A program made the position numbers and the translations under genes. A model generated the notes under the pieces. That model had not been told where the DNA came from and ran no database searches. It saw only the letters and a list, made by a program, of their open reading frames with translations. Below are positions 34,507 through 42,843 of a stretch of DNA of 64,000 bases, one piece after another; positions within the stretch are counted from its first letter, which is position 1; each line of letters opens with the position of its first letter. This DNA is from UBA7672 sp965279205 (GTDB lineage Bacteria; Pseudomonadota; Alphaproteobacteria; Caulobacterales; Hyphomonadaceae). The stretch covers positions 372,001 to 436,000 of the forward strand of contig OZ257144.1 in assembly GCA_965279205.1 (NCBI GenBank), given 5' to 3'.

Positions 34507-35816
34507 TCTTCGAGGATGGCGCTCTTCAGTTTGGTGTCGCGCATGAAGATGGCGACGACGCAGGCGATGGCCGACATCGCGCCGACATAGATGAAGAAGC
34601 CCTGTTCGGCGCCGATCGACTTGAACCACAGCGCGACATACTCGGCGGTGCCGCCGAACATCGCATTAGCCAGCGCATAGGGCAGGGCGACGCCCAGCGC
34701 GCGCACATTGGTCGGGAACAGCTCCGCCTTGATAACGGCGCTGATCGACGTGTAGGACGACTGCACCAGCAGCGCGCCAAGCAGAAGGGCAAAGGCGAGC
34801 TCGGTCGATCCGTTGGCGCCGGCTATGCCCATGAACACCGGCCAGGCCATCACCGCGCCGATGCCGAACGCGGCGATCAGCATGCGCTTGCGGCCGAGAT
34901 GATCGGACAGCCAGCCCATTATGGGTTGCGCCATCATGAAGCAGATCAGAGCCGCCGCCGTGATCTCGCTCGCCGAGTTCTTGTCGAAGCCCGCGCTGTT
35001 GACGAGGTATTTCTGCATGTAGGTAGTGTAGGCGTAGAATGACAGCGACCCCGCCGCCGTCAGCCCCATCACCATCAGCGTCTCACGCGGGTGTTTCAGG
35101 AACAGCAGTTTCGATTGGGATTTGGCGCCGCCCTCGGCGCGCGCCTTTTCCCACGACTCTGTTTCCTTGAGTCCCAGGCGGATCCAGAACACGACAACGG
35201 CGAGGCCTGCGCCGATGAAGAACGGAATGCGCCAGCCCCAGTCCTGCAGCACTTCAGGCGACATCGTCCGCTGCAGCAGGATCAGCACGCCCAGCGCCAG
35301 CAGTTGGCCGAGAATGAGTGTCACATAGTGGAAGCTCGACCAGAAACCGCGCCGCGCTTTGCCAGCGACTTCTGAGAGGTAAGTGGCGCTGGCGCCATAC
35401 TCGCCGCCAACGGACAGGCCTTGCAGCAGCCGCGCAATGAGCAGGATGGCCGGCGCCGCAGCGCCGATGGCGGCGTGGCCCGGCGTGAGCGCGATCACCA
35501 GCGAGCCAAAGCACATCAGCGCAACCGAAACCGTCATCGCCGCCCGCCTTCCCGCACGGTCGGCATAAAGACCCATCAGCCAGGCGCCGAGCGGCCGGGC
35601 GAAGAAGCCGACCGCGAACACGGCGGCTGTCTGAAGAAGTTGCGAGGTCTGGTCGCCTTGCGGAAAGAAGACCGGTGCGAAATAAAGCGCGAAGGAAGCG
35701 TAGGCGAACCAGTCATACCACTCGACAAGGTTGCCAGCTGAGCCGCCCAGAATAGAACGCAGGCGCTGGGCGTTCGACATCGGCCGCGCGGTCTGTTCGT
35801 TTGATGCTGTGGTCAA
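34503..35816 (-). CDS. MFS transporter of the metabolite:H+ symporter (MHS) family
   Basis: 437 residues from a TTG at 35816 with AGGGGAAG at about 8 bases; an ATG 36 bases inside (35780) is an alternative. Twelve hydrophobic segments are predicted. SAGNLVEWYDWFAYA, ARPLGAWLMGLYADRAGRRAAM, LLQGLSVGGEYGASATYLSE and GWLSDHLGRKRML are MHS hallmarks seen in KgtP, ProP and ShiA. It imports an organic acid or similar solute with protons; the substrate cannot be read from the sequence. Confidence 0.9.
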   Translation of the reverse strand: MTTASNEQTARPMSNAQRLRSILGGSAGNLVEWYDWFAYASFALYFAPVFFPQGDQTSQLLQTAAVFAVGFFARPLGAWLMGLYADRAGRRAAMTVSVALMCFGSLVIALTPGHAAIGAAAPAILLIARLLQGLSVGGEYGASATYLSEVAGKARRGFWSSFHYVTLILGQLLALGVLILLQRTMSPEVLQDWGWRIPFFIGAGLAVVVFWIRLGLKETESWEKARAEGGAKSQSKLLFLKHPRETLMVMGLTAAGSLSFYAYTTYMQKYLVNSAGFDKNSASEITAAALICFMMAQPIMGWLSDHLGRKRMLIAAFGIGAVMAWPVFMGIAGANGSTELAFALLLGALLVQSSYTSISAVIKAELFPTNVRALGVALPYALANAMFGGTAEYVALWFKSIGAEQGFFIYVGAMSAIACVVAIFMRDTKLKSAILED

Positions 35817-35828
35817 GACCGTCTTCCC

Positions 35829-36602
35829 CTATCCTTGTCCGCACACCGCACATCGTGGGTCAGCCGACAGGCCAACCATGCGTGAGTCACCCGTGAGCCC
35901 GTCGAACAGCCAGAGCTTTCCGGCAAGCGATGTTCCTGCGCCCGTGATTTCCTTGACCGCCTCCAGCGCCAGCCGGGCCCCGATCATGCCGGTCAGCGGA
36001 CCGATGACGCCGACCGCCGCGCAGGTCTCCTCGCCTTCGGGCGCTTCGGACACGAGACAGCGATAGCAGGGCAGGCGTTCTTTCGCAGGCTTGCCTTTGG
36101 TCAGGCCCGACTTGAACACCGACACCTGCGCACTCCATCGCCCCACGGCGCCGGAGACAAGCGGCAGACCAAGCGCATGGCAGGCTGCGTTGACATCAAA
36201 GCGCGTCGCGAAACTGTCGGAGCCGTCGATGACGATATCGGCGCCCGAGAGCAGGGCATGCGCATTCGCGGCGGTAAGACGCTCGCGCTTCTGGTGAATT
36301 TTCACATTGGAGTTGAGTGCACCCAGCCGTTCGGCGCCGGCCACCGTCTTGGGCGCGCCTACATCACCGGCGTCGAACAACACCTGACGCTGAAGGTTGG
36401 ACAGGGACACGGTGTCGTCGTCGATGACGGTCAGGTTTTCCACACCTGCAGCGGCAAGGAACAGCGCCGCGGGCCCGCCAAGCGCGCCAAGGCCAACCAG
36501 CGCCACATGCGCCTTCACAAGCTTCTGCTGGCCCGGTCCGCCGATCTCCCGCAGCATGATGTGCCGGGCGTAGCGTTCCAGCTGCCCAGGAGATAGAATC
36601 AT
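35829..36602 (-). CDS. moeB: ThiF/MoeB family adenylyltransferase
   Basis: 257 residues from the ATG at 36602. It shows RYARHIMLREIGGPGQQKL, the nucleotide-binding GLGALGGP, ENLTVIDDDTVSLSNLQRQVLF and the catalytic region EETCAAVGVIGPLTG. Two CxxC pairs (LPCYRC and CAVC) bind zinc. The enzyme adenylates the C-terminal glycine of MoaD or ThiS, activating it for sulfur transfer in molybdopterin or thiamine synthesis. No moaD or thiS is adjacent, so MoeB versus ThiF/HesA is not decided. It shares a promoter region with the divergent helicase gene. Confidence 0.85.
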   Translation of the reverse strand: MILSPGQLERYARHIMLREIGGPGQQKLVKAHVALVGLGALGGPAALFLAAAGVENLTVIDDDTVSLSNLQRQVLFDAGDVGAPKTVAGAERLGALNSNVKIHQKRERLTAANAHALLSGADIVIDGSDSFATRFDVNAACHALGLPLVSGAVGRWSAQVSVFKSGLTKGKPAKERLPCYRCLVSEAPEGEETCAAVGVIGPLTGMIGARLALEAVKEITGAGTSLAGKLWLFDGLTGDSRMVGLSADPRCAVCGQG

Positions 36603-36647
36603 GGCGTTAGACTCATGTTCGCGCTCATTCCTCCCGGAGCAGAAACC

Positions 36648-36716
36648 ATGGCCGATGCGCAGGTTCAATGGACGATTGAACGCCTGTTCGGGCGGGTAGC
36701 GGCCCCGTTGAGGTGA
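36648..36716 (+). CDS. Possible 22-residue leader peptide in front of the helicase gene
   Basis: A short frame with GGAG 9 bases upstream of the ATG. It ends in a TGA that overlaps the GTG start of the helicase as GTGA, the usual layout of translational coupling. It may simply be a re-initiation leader. There is no family match. Confidence 0.3.
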   Translation: MADAQVQWTIERLFGRVAAPLR

Positions 36717-38044
36717 GCGCTGGCGCCAAATCCGACGTCTACGCCCCGCTGATCTCCGAGATCGTCGAGGGGCGGCGCAACGTCTTCCTCACCGGCCGCG
36801 CCGGCACCGGGAAGACGACGCTGCTGCGCGAGCTGATTTTCAATTCCCTGGAGAAGGCCGTGGTGCTGGCGCCTACGGGTCTGGCCGCCGTGAATGTAGG
36901 CGGCCAGACGATCCATTCCTTCTTCAACTTCCCGCCGCGCCTGCTGGACGCCGGCGACACGCGCAAGATCCGCAACCAGCGGCTGGTGCGCGCGATCGAG
37001 ACCATGGTGATCGACGAGGTCTCGATGGTGCGCGCCGACATGATGCAGGCAATCGACAACACGCTGCGCCTCAATCGAGGCAACAAGCAGCCCTTCGGGG
37101 GCGTACGCATGATCCTGTCCGGCGACCTGCATCAGCTGCCGCCCGTGGTCGGCAATGACGTCGAGCACATTCTGCAGGAAAGCTATGGCGGCGCCTGGTT
37201 CTTCAAGGCGCCGGGGTTCGAGGCGGGACAGTTCCGGCTGGCGGCGCTGAAGCGCATCTTCCGGCAGGAAGACGCAGCTTTCATCCACATCCTCAATGGC
37301 CTGCGCAGTGGGCGGCTGACCGTCGAGGACGAGAAGATTCTCAAGACCCGGGTGTCGGATCGTTCGTCGGCCGAGGCCAGCACCACGCATGTCGTTCTCA
37401 CGCCCAACAATGCGGCCGCGTGGAAGATCAACCAGCTGCGGCTTGCCGAACTGCCGGGGCCCGCGAGGGGATACACAGCCGCGCTTGAAGGAAATTTCGA
37501 CACCAAGGCGTTCCCGACCGAGGAGGTGCTGGAGCTGAAAGCCGGCGCCCGCGTGATGATGATCCGCAACGATCCGTCGGGCCGGTGGGTCAATGGTTCG
37601 CTCGGCGTCGTCTCTGGCCTTGGCGACACGGACTGCTTCGTGAAGATCAATGGCGAGGTTCACCGCGTCGCCCAGGCGGCGTGGGAAAAATTCCGCTACG
37701 AGTTTGACGCTAACTCCAAATCCGTGTCGCGCTCTGTCGTCGGCTCCTTCAAGCAGCTGCCCTTGCGGCTCGCCTACGCCACCACGATCCACAAGAGCCA
37801 GGGCATGACGCTCGACCGTGTTCACATCGATTTCGACCGGGGCATGTTCGCCCACGGCCAGGCCTATGTGGCGTTCTCGCGCTGCCGCACGCTGGAAGGG
37901 CTGGAATTGTCGCGGCCGCTACGCCCGCGCGACATCATCATCGATCGCTCGGCCTTCGATTTCGGCGCTCTCACAACTGTCAGCGACACCGAACACTATC
38001 TTCTGGCCGACATGGCGAAACCGCAGCTCGACCTGAAGGGCTAA
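36713..38044 (+). CDS. Pif1/RecD-like ATP-dependent helicase
   Basis: 443 residues, GTG start at 36713; an in-frame stop (TGA at 36675-36677) lies only 36 bases upstream. Walker A is TGRAGTGKTTLL, Walker B region VIDEVSMV, motif with GDLHQLPPV, and the C-terminal UvrD_C_2-type LAYATTIHKSQGMTLDRVHID with AYVAFSRCRTLEGL. These are superfamily 1B Pif1/TraA-type motifs, which unwind DNA 5' to 3' and resolve G-quadruplexes or replication barriers. There is no nuclease or extra domain. It is transcribed away from moeB. Confidence 0.92.
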   Translation: MSAGAKSDVYAPLISEIVEGRRNVFLTGRAGTGKTTLLRELIFNSLEKAVVLAPTGLAAVNVGGQTIHSFFNFPPRLLDAGDTRKIRNQRLVRAIETMVIDEVSMVRADMMQAIDNTLRLNRGNKQPFGGVRMILSGDLHQLPPVVGNDVEHILQESYGGAWFFKAPGFEAGQFRLAALKRIFRQEDAAFIHILNGLRSGRLTVEDEKILKTRVSDRSSAEASTTHVVLTPNNAAAWKINQLRLAELPGPARGYTAALEGNFDTKAFPTEEVLELKAGARVMMIRNDPSGRWVNGSLGVVSGLGDTDCFVKINGEVHRVAQAAWEKFRYEFDANSKSVSRSVVGSFKQLPLRLAYATTIHKSQGMTLDRVHIDFDRGMFAHGQAYVAFSRCRTLEGLELSRPLRPRDIIIDRSAFDFGALTTVSDTEHYLLADMAKPQLDLKG

Positions 38045-38058
38045 ACCGGGCGTCTATT

Positions 38059-38078
38059 GCGTAACATATATGTTACGC
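38059..38078. promoter_or_regulatory. Perfect 20-base palindrome, candidate ArsR-family operator
   Basis: GCGTAACATATATGTTACGC reads the same on both strands. It lies 33 bases before the start of the SRPBCC gene in a two-gene operon ending with an ArsR-type regulator, so autoregulation is the simplest explanation. The AT-rich core fits a -10 region as well. Confidence 0.65.
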
Positions 38079-38111
38079 GTATACTGCCTGTCGTTCAGTC
38101 GGGAGGCGGCC

Positions 38112-38582
38112 ATGGGCATGACGATCGGTCACCTGCACGTGCGGCGAAGCATACTGATCCATGCATCGCCTGCTCGTGTGTGGCAGGAGTTCGAGACGTC
38201 CGAGGCGCTGAAGGCGTGGTTCGGACAAGGGCACACGCTCCACACATTTGAGCCGAAGCTGGGCGGCAAGGTGGAGATGAGCGTTGAACACGATTTCGGA
38301 AATGGTCCCGAGCGGCGCGGCTACGGTGGCCGCGTGATCGTGTGGGAGCCACGGCGCGAGGTTTCGGCCGAGATCAACTGGAACAAGCCCCATAACTGGC
38401 CAGTGCCGATGATCTGGACGATCCGTCTGACGCCGCTCTACGACGGCACACAGGTTGAAATCTTCCATCATGGTTTTGAGCGCCTCGGTCCTGACGCAGC
38501 CGACAATCTCGAGGACTATGAGGAAGGCCGGACCGTGCGGCATCTCAAGGCGTTGCGCGGCATCATCAAAGCGGCAGGCTGA
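38112..38582 (+). CDS. SRPBCC (AHSA1-type) domain protein
   Basis: 156 residues from the ATG at 38112, preceded by GGGAGG. RRSILIHASPARVWQEFETSEALKAWFG and a C-terminal amphipathic helix (DYEEGRTVRHLKALRGII) are the START/Bet v1-like AHSA1 fold, which binds hydrophobic ligands. Its stop is just before the ArsR gene start, so the two are co-transcribed. AHSA1-ArsR pairs are very common in bacteria, but the ligand is rarely known. Confidence 0.88.
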   Translation: MGMTIGHLHVRRSILIHASPARVWQEFETSEALKAWFGQGHTLHTFEPKLGGKVEMSVEHDFGNGPERRGYGGRVIVWEPRREVSAEINWNKPHNWPVPMIWTIRLTPLYDGTQVEIFHHGFERLGPDAADNLEDYEEGRTVRHLKALRGIIKAAG

Positions 38583-38583
38583 A

Positions 38584-38892
38584 ATGCGTGACGCGTTTGT
38601 CGCCATCGCCGATCCCACGCGCCGGGAAATCCTCGACCTGCTGCGCACGAAGGGAACACTGCAGGCCGGCGAGATCGCCGCTAACTTCAGCGATGCATCG
38701 CGGCCGGGCATCTCCCGGCACCTGCGAGTCTTGCGGGAGTGCGGCGTCGTCGCCTCGGTAAAGGACGGCAAGACACAGGTCTATTCGCTCGAGCTCACGC
38801 CATTGCTGAAGGTGAGGGATGGCTGGTTCGGCCGTTTCGGCGACATACAGGTGAAGAGCCTGAAGGCGTTGCGCCGGCGCGTGGAGCGCTAG
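38584..38892 (+). CDS. ArsR-family transcriptional regulator
   Basis: 102 residues, ATG immediately behind the SRPBCC stop. Winged helix of the ArsR type: FVAIADPTRREILDLLRTKG, LQAGEIAANF and RPGISRHLRVLRECGVVASVKDGKTQVYSL. It has no Cys-x-Cys metal motif, so metal sensing is unlikely; the sensor mechanism for this subfamily is unknown. The perfect palindrome at 38059-38078 upstream of the operon is its probable operator. It overlaps the next, convergent gene by 4 bases. Confidence 0.9.
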   Translation: MRDAFVAIADPTRREILDLLRTKGTLQAGEIAANFSDASRPGISRHLRVLRECGVVASVKDGKTQVYSLELTPLLKVRDGWFGRFGDIQVKSLKALRRRVER

Positions 38893-39326
38893 CAGTCCGG
38901 TTTGCCGTCGTGACGTTTGACGGCGCTGATCACCAGCACCGGGATCGATTGCGGCCACTGGTCCGAGCCAACCGCGTCGCTGCGAACCGTGCAGGTTGGA
39001 AGCGGCTGCGCGGCGTTTGGCTGCCGGGCTTCGTAGTTGATGTCATTCGCGAGTCCCGAATTGAACTCGACCAGCGTGCCTAATTCCGGATTGTAGCTCA
39101 TCGCCACCGCAACCTGTCCCGGATTGCGCGGCACAGGCGCATGCGGATCCTCGCTGACGCTGAGGATCGTGAGCTTGCCGTCGGCGGTCGGTGCGAAGAT
39201 CACGGTAAGACCCGGCGCCATAAGGAAAGACTGCAGCGTCTCTCCGGCGATCGGCAGCTTGTCTGGCGTCTGCGCCACTGCAGGCGCGGCAAGTACAAGG
39301 CCAAGCAATGCTAACAGGCGCTTCAT
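38889..39326 (-). CDS. Secreted protein of unknown function
   Basis: 145 residues from the ATG at 39326; an ATG 6 bases upstream is possible. The signal peptide (LLALLGLVLAAPAVAQ) is clear. The mature part has no recognised domain; two cysteines (LPTCTV and a final C) may form a disulfide. It is convergent with the ArsR gene with a 4-base overlap. Confidence 0.7.
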   Translation of the reverse strand: MKRLLALLGLVLAAPAVAQTPDKLPIAGETLQSFLMAPGLTVIFAPTADGKLTILSVSEDPHAPVPRNPGQVAVAMSYNPELGTLVEFNSGLANDINYEARQPNAAQPLPTCTVRSDAVGSDQWPQSIPVLVISAVKRHDGKPDC

Positions 39327-39387
39327 GGTCATCTCGGTTCTGGCACGCGAGCCTGACCGAAATCCCGTCCAGCGCCAAGCGCGCCGC

Positions 39388-39840
39388 TCAGCGCCCCGTC
39401 GAGCCGAACCCGCCAGCGCCGCGCTTTGTCTCGTCCAGCTCGGCCACGAGTTTCATCTCGGCGCGCGTCACGGGTGCGATCACCATCTGCGCGATGCGTT
39501 CGCCGCGTTTGATGACGAACGGCTCCTGGCCGAGATTGATCAGGATGACTTTCACCTCGCCGCGATAGTCGGCATCGATCGTGCCCGGCGAGTTGAGACA
39601 GGTGATCCCGTGCTTGGCCGCCAGGCCCGAACGCGGGCGGACCTGCGCCTCGTAGCCAGGAGGCAGTGCGATGGTGAGACCGGTCGGGATCATTCCGCGC
39701 TCACCGGGTGTCAGCGTAACTGGCGCGCCATCCGCAACCGCAGCCCGCAGGTCCATGCCGGCCGCATCCGCTGTTTCATAGGCGGGCAGGGCGAGTCCTT
39801 CAAAATGAGGAAGCGGGGCAACGCGAATGGTGACGGTCAT
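39388..39840 (-). CDS. dut: dUTP diphosphatase
   Basis: 150 residues. All five trimeric dUTPase motifs are seen: AGMDLRA, RPRSGLA, NSPGTIDADYRGE with the catalytic Asp, GERIAQMV and the C-terminal GGFGSTG. The enzyme splits dUTP to dUMP and pyrophosphate, keeping uracil out of DNA and supplying thymidylate synthesis. In many alphaproteobacteria dut lies close to coaBC, as it does here on the same strand (530 bases apart). Confidence 0.96.
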   Translation of the reverse strand: MTVTIRVAPLPHFEGLALPAYETADAAGMDLRAAVADGAPVTLTPGERGMIPTGLTIALPPGYEAQVRPRSGLAAKHGITCLNSPGTIDADYRGEVKVILINLGQEPFVIKRGERIAQMVIAPVTRAEMKLVAELDETKRGAGGFGSTGR

Positions 39841-39916
39841 GGTAGGCTCCGATCAGAAGTCCATGCCTAGCGCGCGGCCTGCCTAAGCGCGAGGCCGGCG
39901 CGCCGCGATCCACAGC

Positions 39917-40204
39917 TCATCCCGCCTGAACGTCCGCCGCAAAGCGCAGCTCGCGGCGGGGGCGGACGGTGTTGGTCACATCCATGTAGGTCGGGTGTTT
40001 CTTGTAGGCATGCAGCGCGTCGATGCTCGGGAATTCCGAATAGACCACGATGTCGATCTCGTTGCCGAACAGGTCGGCCTTCCGGTTATGCGTCACTTCG
40101 AACAGGGTCGAACCCGGAATGGTCCCGAGCCGCTTTAGGTGGCCGACGATTTCGGCGGCTTCGCGCGGGTCTTTCAGCGTGAAGAAAACGATGTGGCGGA
40201 TCAT
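39917..40204 (-). CDS. Dabb (stress-responsive alpha/beta barrel) protein
   Basis: 95 residues. IRHIVFFTLKDP at the start, VVYSEFPSIDALHAYKKHPTY and the short length are typical of the Dabb family of dimeric ferredoxin-like barrels. Some members are stress proteins or polyketide-cyclase relatives; no specific role can be given. It lies between dut and coaBC on the same strand. Confidence 0.85.
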   Translation of the reverse strand: MIRHIVFFTLKDPREAAEIVGHLKRLGTIPGSTLFEVTHNRKADLFGNEIDIVVYSEFPSIDALHAYKKHPTYMDVTNTVRPRRELRFAADVQAG

Positions 40205-40271
40205 GGGAATTACCTAGGAGGCGCAGCCCTCCACGGCTATCTCCCGGCCCCGCGTTATTCCGCCGCGCCTA

Positions 40272-40347
40272 AAGCATCGCGCGGAAAAGTGGACACCGGT
40301 TTTCCGCAAAAGCGATGCGTAAAACAAGAATCTGGAGCGGGCGCGCG
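40272..40347. repeat. Alphaproteobacterial palindromic extragenic repeat
   Basis: Nested inverted repeats: outer GCATCGC (40274-40280) with GCGATGC (40312-40318) and inner GCGGAAAA with TTTTCCGC, around TGGACACCGG. The GGAAAAGTGGACACCGGTTT core is one I recall from dispersed repeats in many alphaproteobacterial genomes. It lies between the Dabb gene and coaBC and may act as a hairpin at the RNA level. A genome-wide copy count was not possible here. Confidence 0.65.
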
Positions 40348-40370
40348 AGTCTTGAGTCGCGCAAGAAGCG

Positions 40371-41600
40371 CTAGTCGGCGGAACGGGTCTTGGGCGCGTC
40401 CTGGAAGGCATCAGCGATGCGTTCCGCCAGGCGCATGGCGACTTCCGCCTTGCTCATGCGCGGCCAGCGGTCCGTACCGGATTTGGTGACCAGCAGGACT
40501 TCATTGTCGGCCCCGCCCATCACGTCGCCCGAGACATCGTTGGCGACGATCCAGTCACAGCCCTTGCGGGCAAGCTTCGCCCGCGCGTGCTTTTCGACAT
40601 CGTTGGTCTCGGCAGCGAAGCCGATGACGAGACGCGGTCGGCCCTTCTTCTTCGAGGCAACCGATTTCAGGATGTCAGGGTTCTCGACCAGGTGCAGCGC
40701 GACGCCGGCTTCGGCAGCGCCCTTCAGCTTGAGCTTGGTCTGGGCGCGTGTGGCCGGGCGCCAGTCGGCGACAGCGGCAACCGAAACGAAGATGTCAGCG
40801 GGCATCTGCGCCTTCACGGCATCCTGCATCTCGACGGCTGTCTCGACCTTGAGGCCGGTGACGCCGTCTGGGATCGCCAGCTGCGTCGGGCCAGTGACCA
40901 GCCGCACATCGGCGCCGAGCCGGGCTAGTGCATCGGCGATTGCGTAGCCCTGCTTGCCGGACGAATGATTGGTGATGAAGCGCACAGGATCGAGCGGCTC
41001 GCGCGTCGGTCCCGCAGTCACGATCGCGCGGAAGCCTGCAAGCGGACCCACCCCGGCAGGCGAGTTCAGCAGCTTGCGGATCTGCGCGGCAATGCGTTCG
41101 GGTTCAGGCAGGCGTCCCGGGCCGAACTCTCCGCATGCCATCGGGCCGACATCGGGTGCCATCACATGGACGCCGTCGGCTTCAAGCTGCGCCACATTGC
41201 GGCGCGTGGCGGCGTGCTCCCACATGCGGACATTCATGGCCGGGACCATCAGCACCGGCTTGTCGGTTGCGAGCAGGGCGGTCGAGGCAAGGTCGTTGGC
41301 TAGGCCGTTGGCCGCCTTGGCCATCAGGTCGGCGGTCGCTGGACACACGACGACAAGATCGGCCGAGCGCGACAGCTCGATATGGCCCATCTCGGCTTCG
41401 TCCGTGAGATTGAACAGTTCCTGGAAGACCTTTTCGCCGGACAGCGCGGAGACCGACAGGGGCGTCACGAACTCCGCGCCGGCCTTGGTCAGGATCACGC
41501 GCGCGCCAATACCGTCCTTGGCAAGCAGCCGGATCAGCTCCAGCGACTTGTAGGCGGCGATGCCGCCGCCGATGACCAGAAGGATGCGTTTGCCGTCCAA
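40371..41600 (-). CDS. coaBC: Bifunctional phosphopantothenoylcysteine decarboxylase / phosphopantothenate-cysteine ligase
   Basis: 409 residues from a TTG at 41600 with GGAG 8 bases upstream. The frame continues about 100 codons further, but those residues have no family match. N-terminal CoaC: IGGGIAAYKSLELIRLL, the flavin-binding PAMNVRMWEH and GPMACGEFGPGRLPEP. C-terminal CoaB: VTAGPTREPLDPVRFITNHSSGKQGYAIADAL and the KLKLKG nucleotide-binding region. It carries out two successive steps from 4'-phosphopantothenate to 4'-phosphopantetheine in CoA synthesis. The usual flavin and CTP-binding motifs are present. Confidence 0.93.
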   Translation of the reverse strand: MDGKRILLVIGGGIAAYKSLELIRLLAKDGIGARVILTKAGAEFVTPLSVSALSGEKVFQELFNLTDEAEMGHIELSRSADLVVVCPATADLMAKAANGLANDLASTALLATDKPVLMVPAMNVRMWEHAATRRNVAQLEADGVHVMAPDVGPMACGEFGPGRLPEPERIAAQIRKLLNSPAGVGPLAGFRAIVTAGPTREPLDPVRFITNHSSGKQGYAIADALARLGADVRLVTGPTQLAIPDGVTGLKVETAVEMQDAVKAQMPADIFVSVAAVADWRPATRAQTKLKLKGAAEAGVALHLVENPDILKSVASKKKGRPRLVIGFAAETNDVEKHARAKLARKGCDWIVANDVSGDVMGGADNEVLLVTKSGTDRWPRMSKAEVAMRLAERIADAFQDAPKTRSAD

Positions 41601-41754
41601 GACGCCAGCTCCGGGAAATACCCGCAATAGATAATGAATCTTGGTCAGGATTGCACGAAGCGGGCCCTCTGGATCGCCACCATTCCATAAAGGTTTGGGC
41701 AAGAAACGGGGTTGGGATTGGCCGAAAAGCCCTGCCAGCCCTAGATTCAGGCGC

Positions 41755-42222
41755 ATGAGCAAGGCCTTCACGAAGGAAAGCGACGAGGACGGTGTCACTG
41801 AACTGCCGGATCGGGAGGTCTCGTCTTTCCCGAATCTTGTCACGCCGGCGGGCCTCGTCGCCATCGACGCCGAGATCACCCGCCACAGCGCGTTCAACGC
41901 CGAAGCCCTCGCCGCGGGCGATCGGGAGGCGGCCGCTCGCGCCGCGCGGGAGCTGCGCTACTGGACCCAGCGGCGCAACTCCGCCGAGGTGCAGCCGGCG
42001 CCAACCTCGTCCGATACCGTGAGCTTCGGCTCGACCGTCAACATCCTGCGCGAGGATGGCCGCCGCTCGAGCTGGCGCATTGTCGGCGAGGACGAAGCCG
42101 ATCCGTCGAACGGGCTGCTCTCTTACGTTTCGCCACTGGCGCGTGCGATGACGGGAAAGGGGATCGGCGAGTGGATCGAGGCCGGCGCCACGGAAGCGAA
42201 GATCGTCGCGATCTCGACCTAG
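41755..42222 (+). CDS. GreA/GreB-family protein (GreA C-terminal domain)
   Basis: 155 residues from the ATG at 41755. The N-terminal half is a short helical region (LVAIDAEITRHSAFNAEALAAGDREAAARAARELRYWTQRRNSA), shorter than the GreA coiled coil. The C-terminal FKBP-like domain reads VSFGSTVNILREDGRRSSWRIVGEDEADPSNGLLSYVSPLARAMTGKGIGEWIE. Such proteins bind RNA polymerase through the FKBP-like part; whether the acidic tip that stimulates cleavage is present is doubtful because the coil is short, so it may be an antagonist or Rnk-like factor. Confidence 0.85.
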   Translation: MSKAFTKESDEDGVTELPDREVSSFPNLVTPAGLVAIDAEITRHSAFNAEALAAGDREAAARAARELRYWTQRRNSAEVQPAPTSSDTVSFGSTVNILREDGRRSSWRIVGEDEADPSNGLLSYVSPLARAMTGKGIGEWIEAGATEAKIVAIST

Positions 42223-42232
42223 GAACGAACAG

Positions 42233-42682
42233 CTAGGACTGGTTGCTTTTCATCTTCGCGAAGAACTCTTGCGCCGCGGGCGAGTCGCCTGTGCGCTCCT
42301 CCGGCACGTCCTCGCAGAACTCGACCCATGAGATCTTGGATTCGATCCCGTACTGGATCTCGATGTCGGCCAGCTCCGGATCGTCCATCGACCCGATGGT
42401 GACGTAGATGCGCGCGGTCGGGTCATTGTAGGAAAACGTCAGCGGCGTTCCGCACGTCCGGCAGAAGCCACGCGTGGCGAGATTCGACGAGGCGAAAAAG
42501 GCAGGCTCGCCCTTCGTCCACTCCAGCCTGTCCTTGGCGCATCCCGCCAGCGACGCGAACACGCCGCCGGTCGCCTTCTGACACATGCGGCAATGGCAGA
42601 CGTGCGGCTTCTCGACCTTGACGACATGCAAGGCATAGCGGACCGCGCCGCACTGGCATCCACCGACGATGGGAGAGTTCAT
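42233..42682 (-). CDS. GFA family (glutathione-dependent formaldehyde-activating/CENP-V) protein
   Basis: 149 residues from the ATG at 42682. Zinc-binding cysteines are in GGCQCGAVRYAL, CHCRMCQKATGG and FCRTCGTPL, the full GFA set. The family includes Gfa from Paracoccus, but most members have no proven activity. It is convergent with the Gre-type gene. Confidence 0.88.
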   Translation of the reverse strand: MNSPIVGGCQCGAVRYALHVVKVEKPHVCHCRMCQKATGGVFASLAGCAKDRLEWTKGEPAFFASSNLATRGFCRTCGTPLTFSYNDPTARIYVTIGSMDDPELADIEIQYGIESKISWVEFCEDVPEERTGDSPAAQEFFAKMKSNQS

Positions 42683-42843
42683 TGACAGTCCGTAAGATTC
42701 AACTCGGCGGTAACGGTTGGCATGCAATATTTACCCTGAGAAGCGCGGTTTTCTCATGGGTAGTCAGAAGGCGCCCGGAACTGACTCGCGCGGTTGGCGT
42801 GTGGCCCGCCCTGTGCTGGCATACGCCCCGAAGGGACTAGACT

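Noticed and set aside
36665..37855. A 396-codon open frame opposite the Pif1-like helicase
   Set aside because: The helicase carries all expected motifs on the plus strand; the antisense frame has none.
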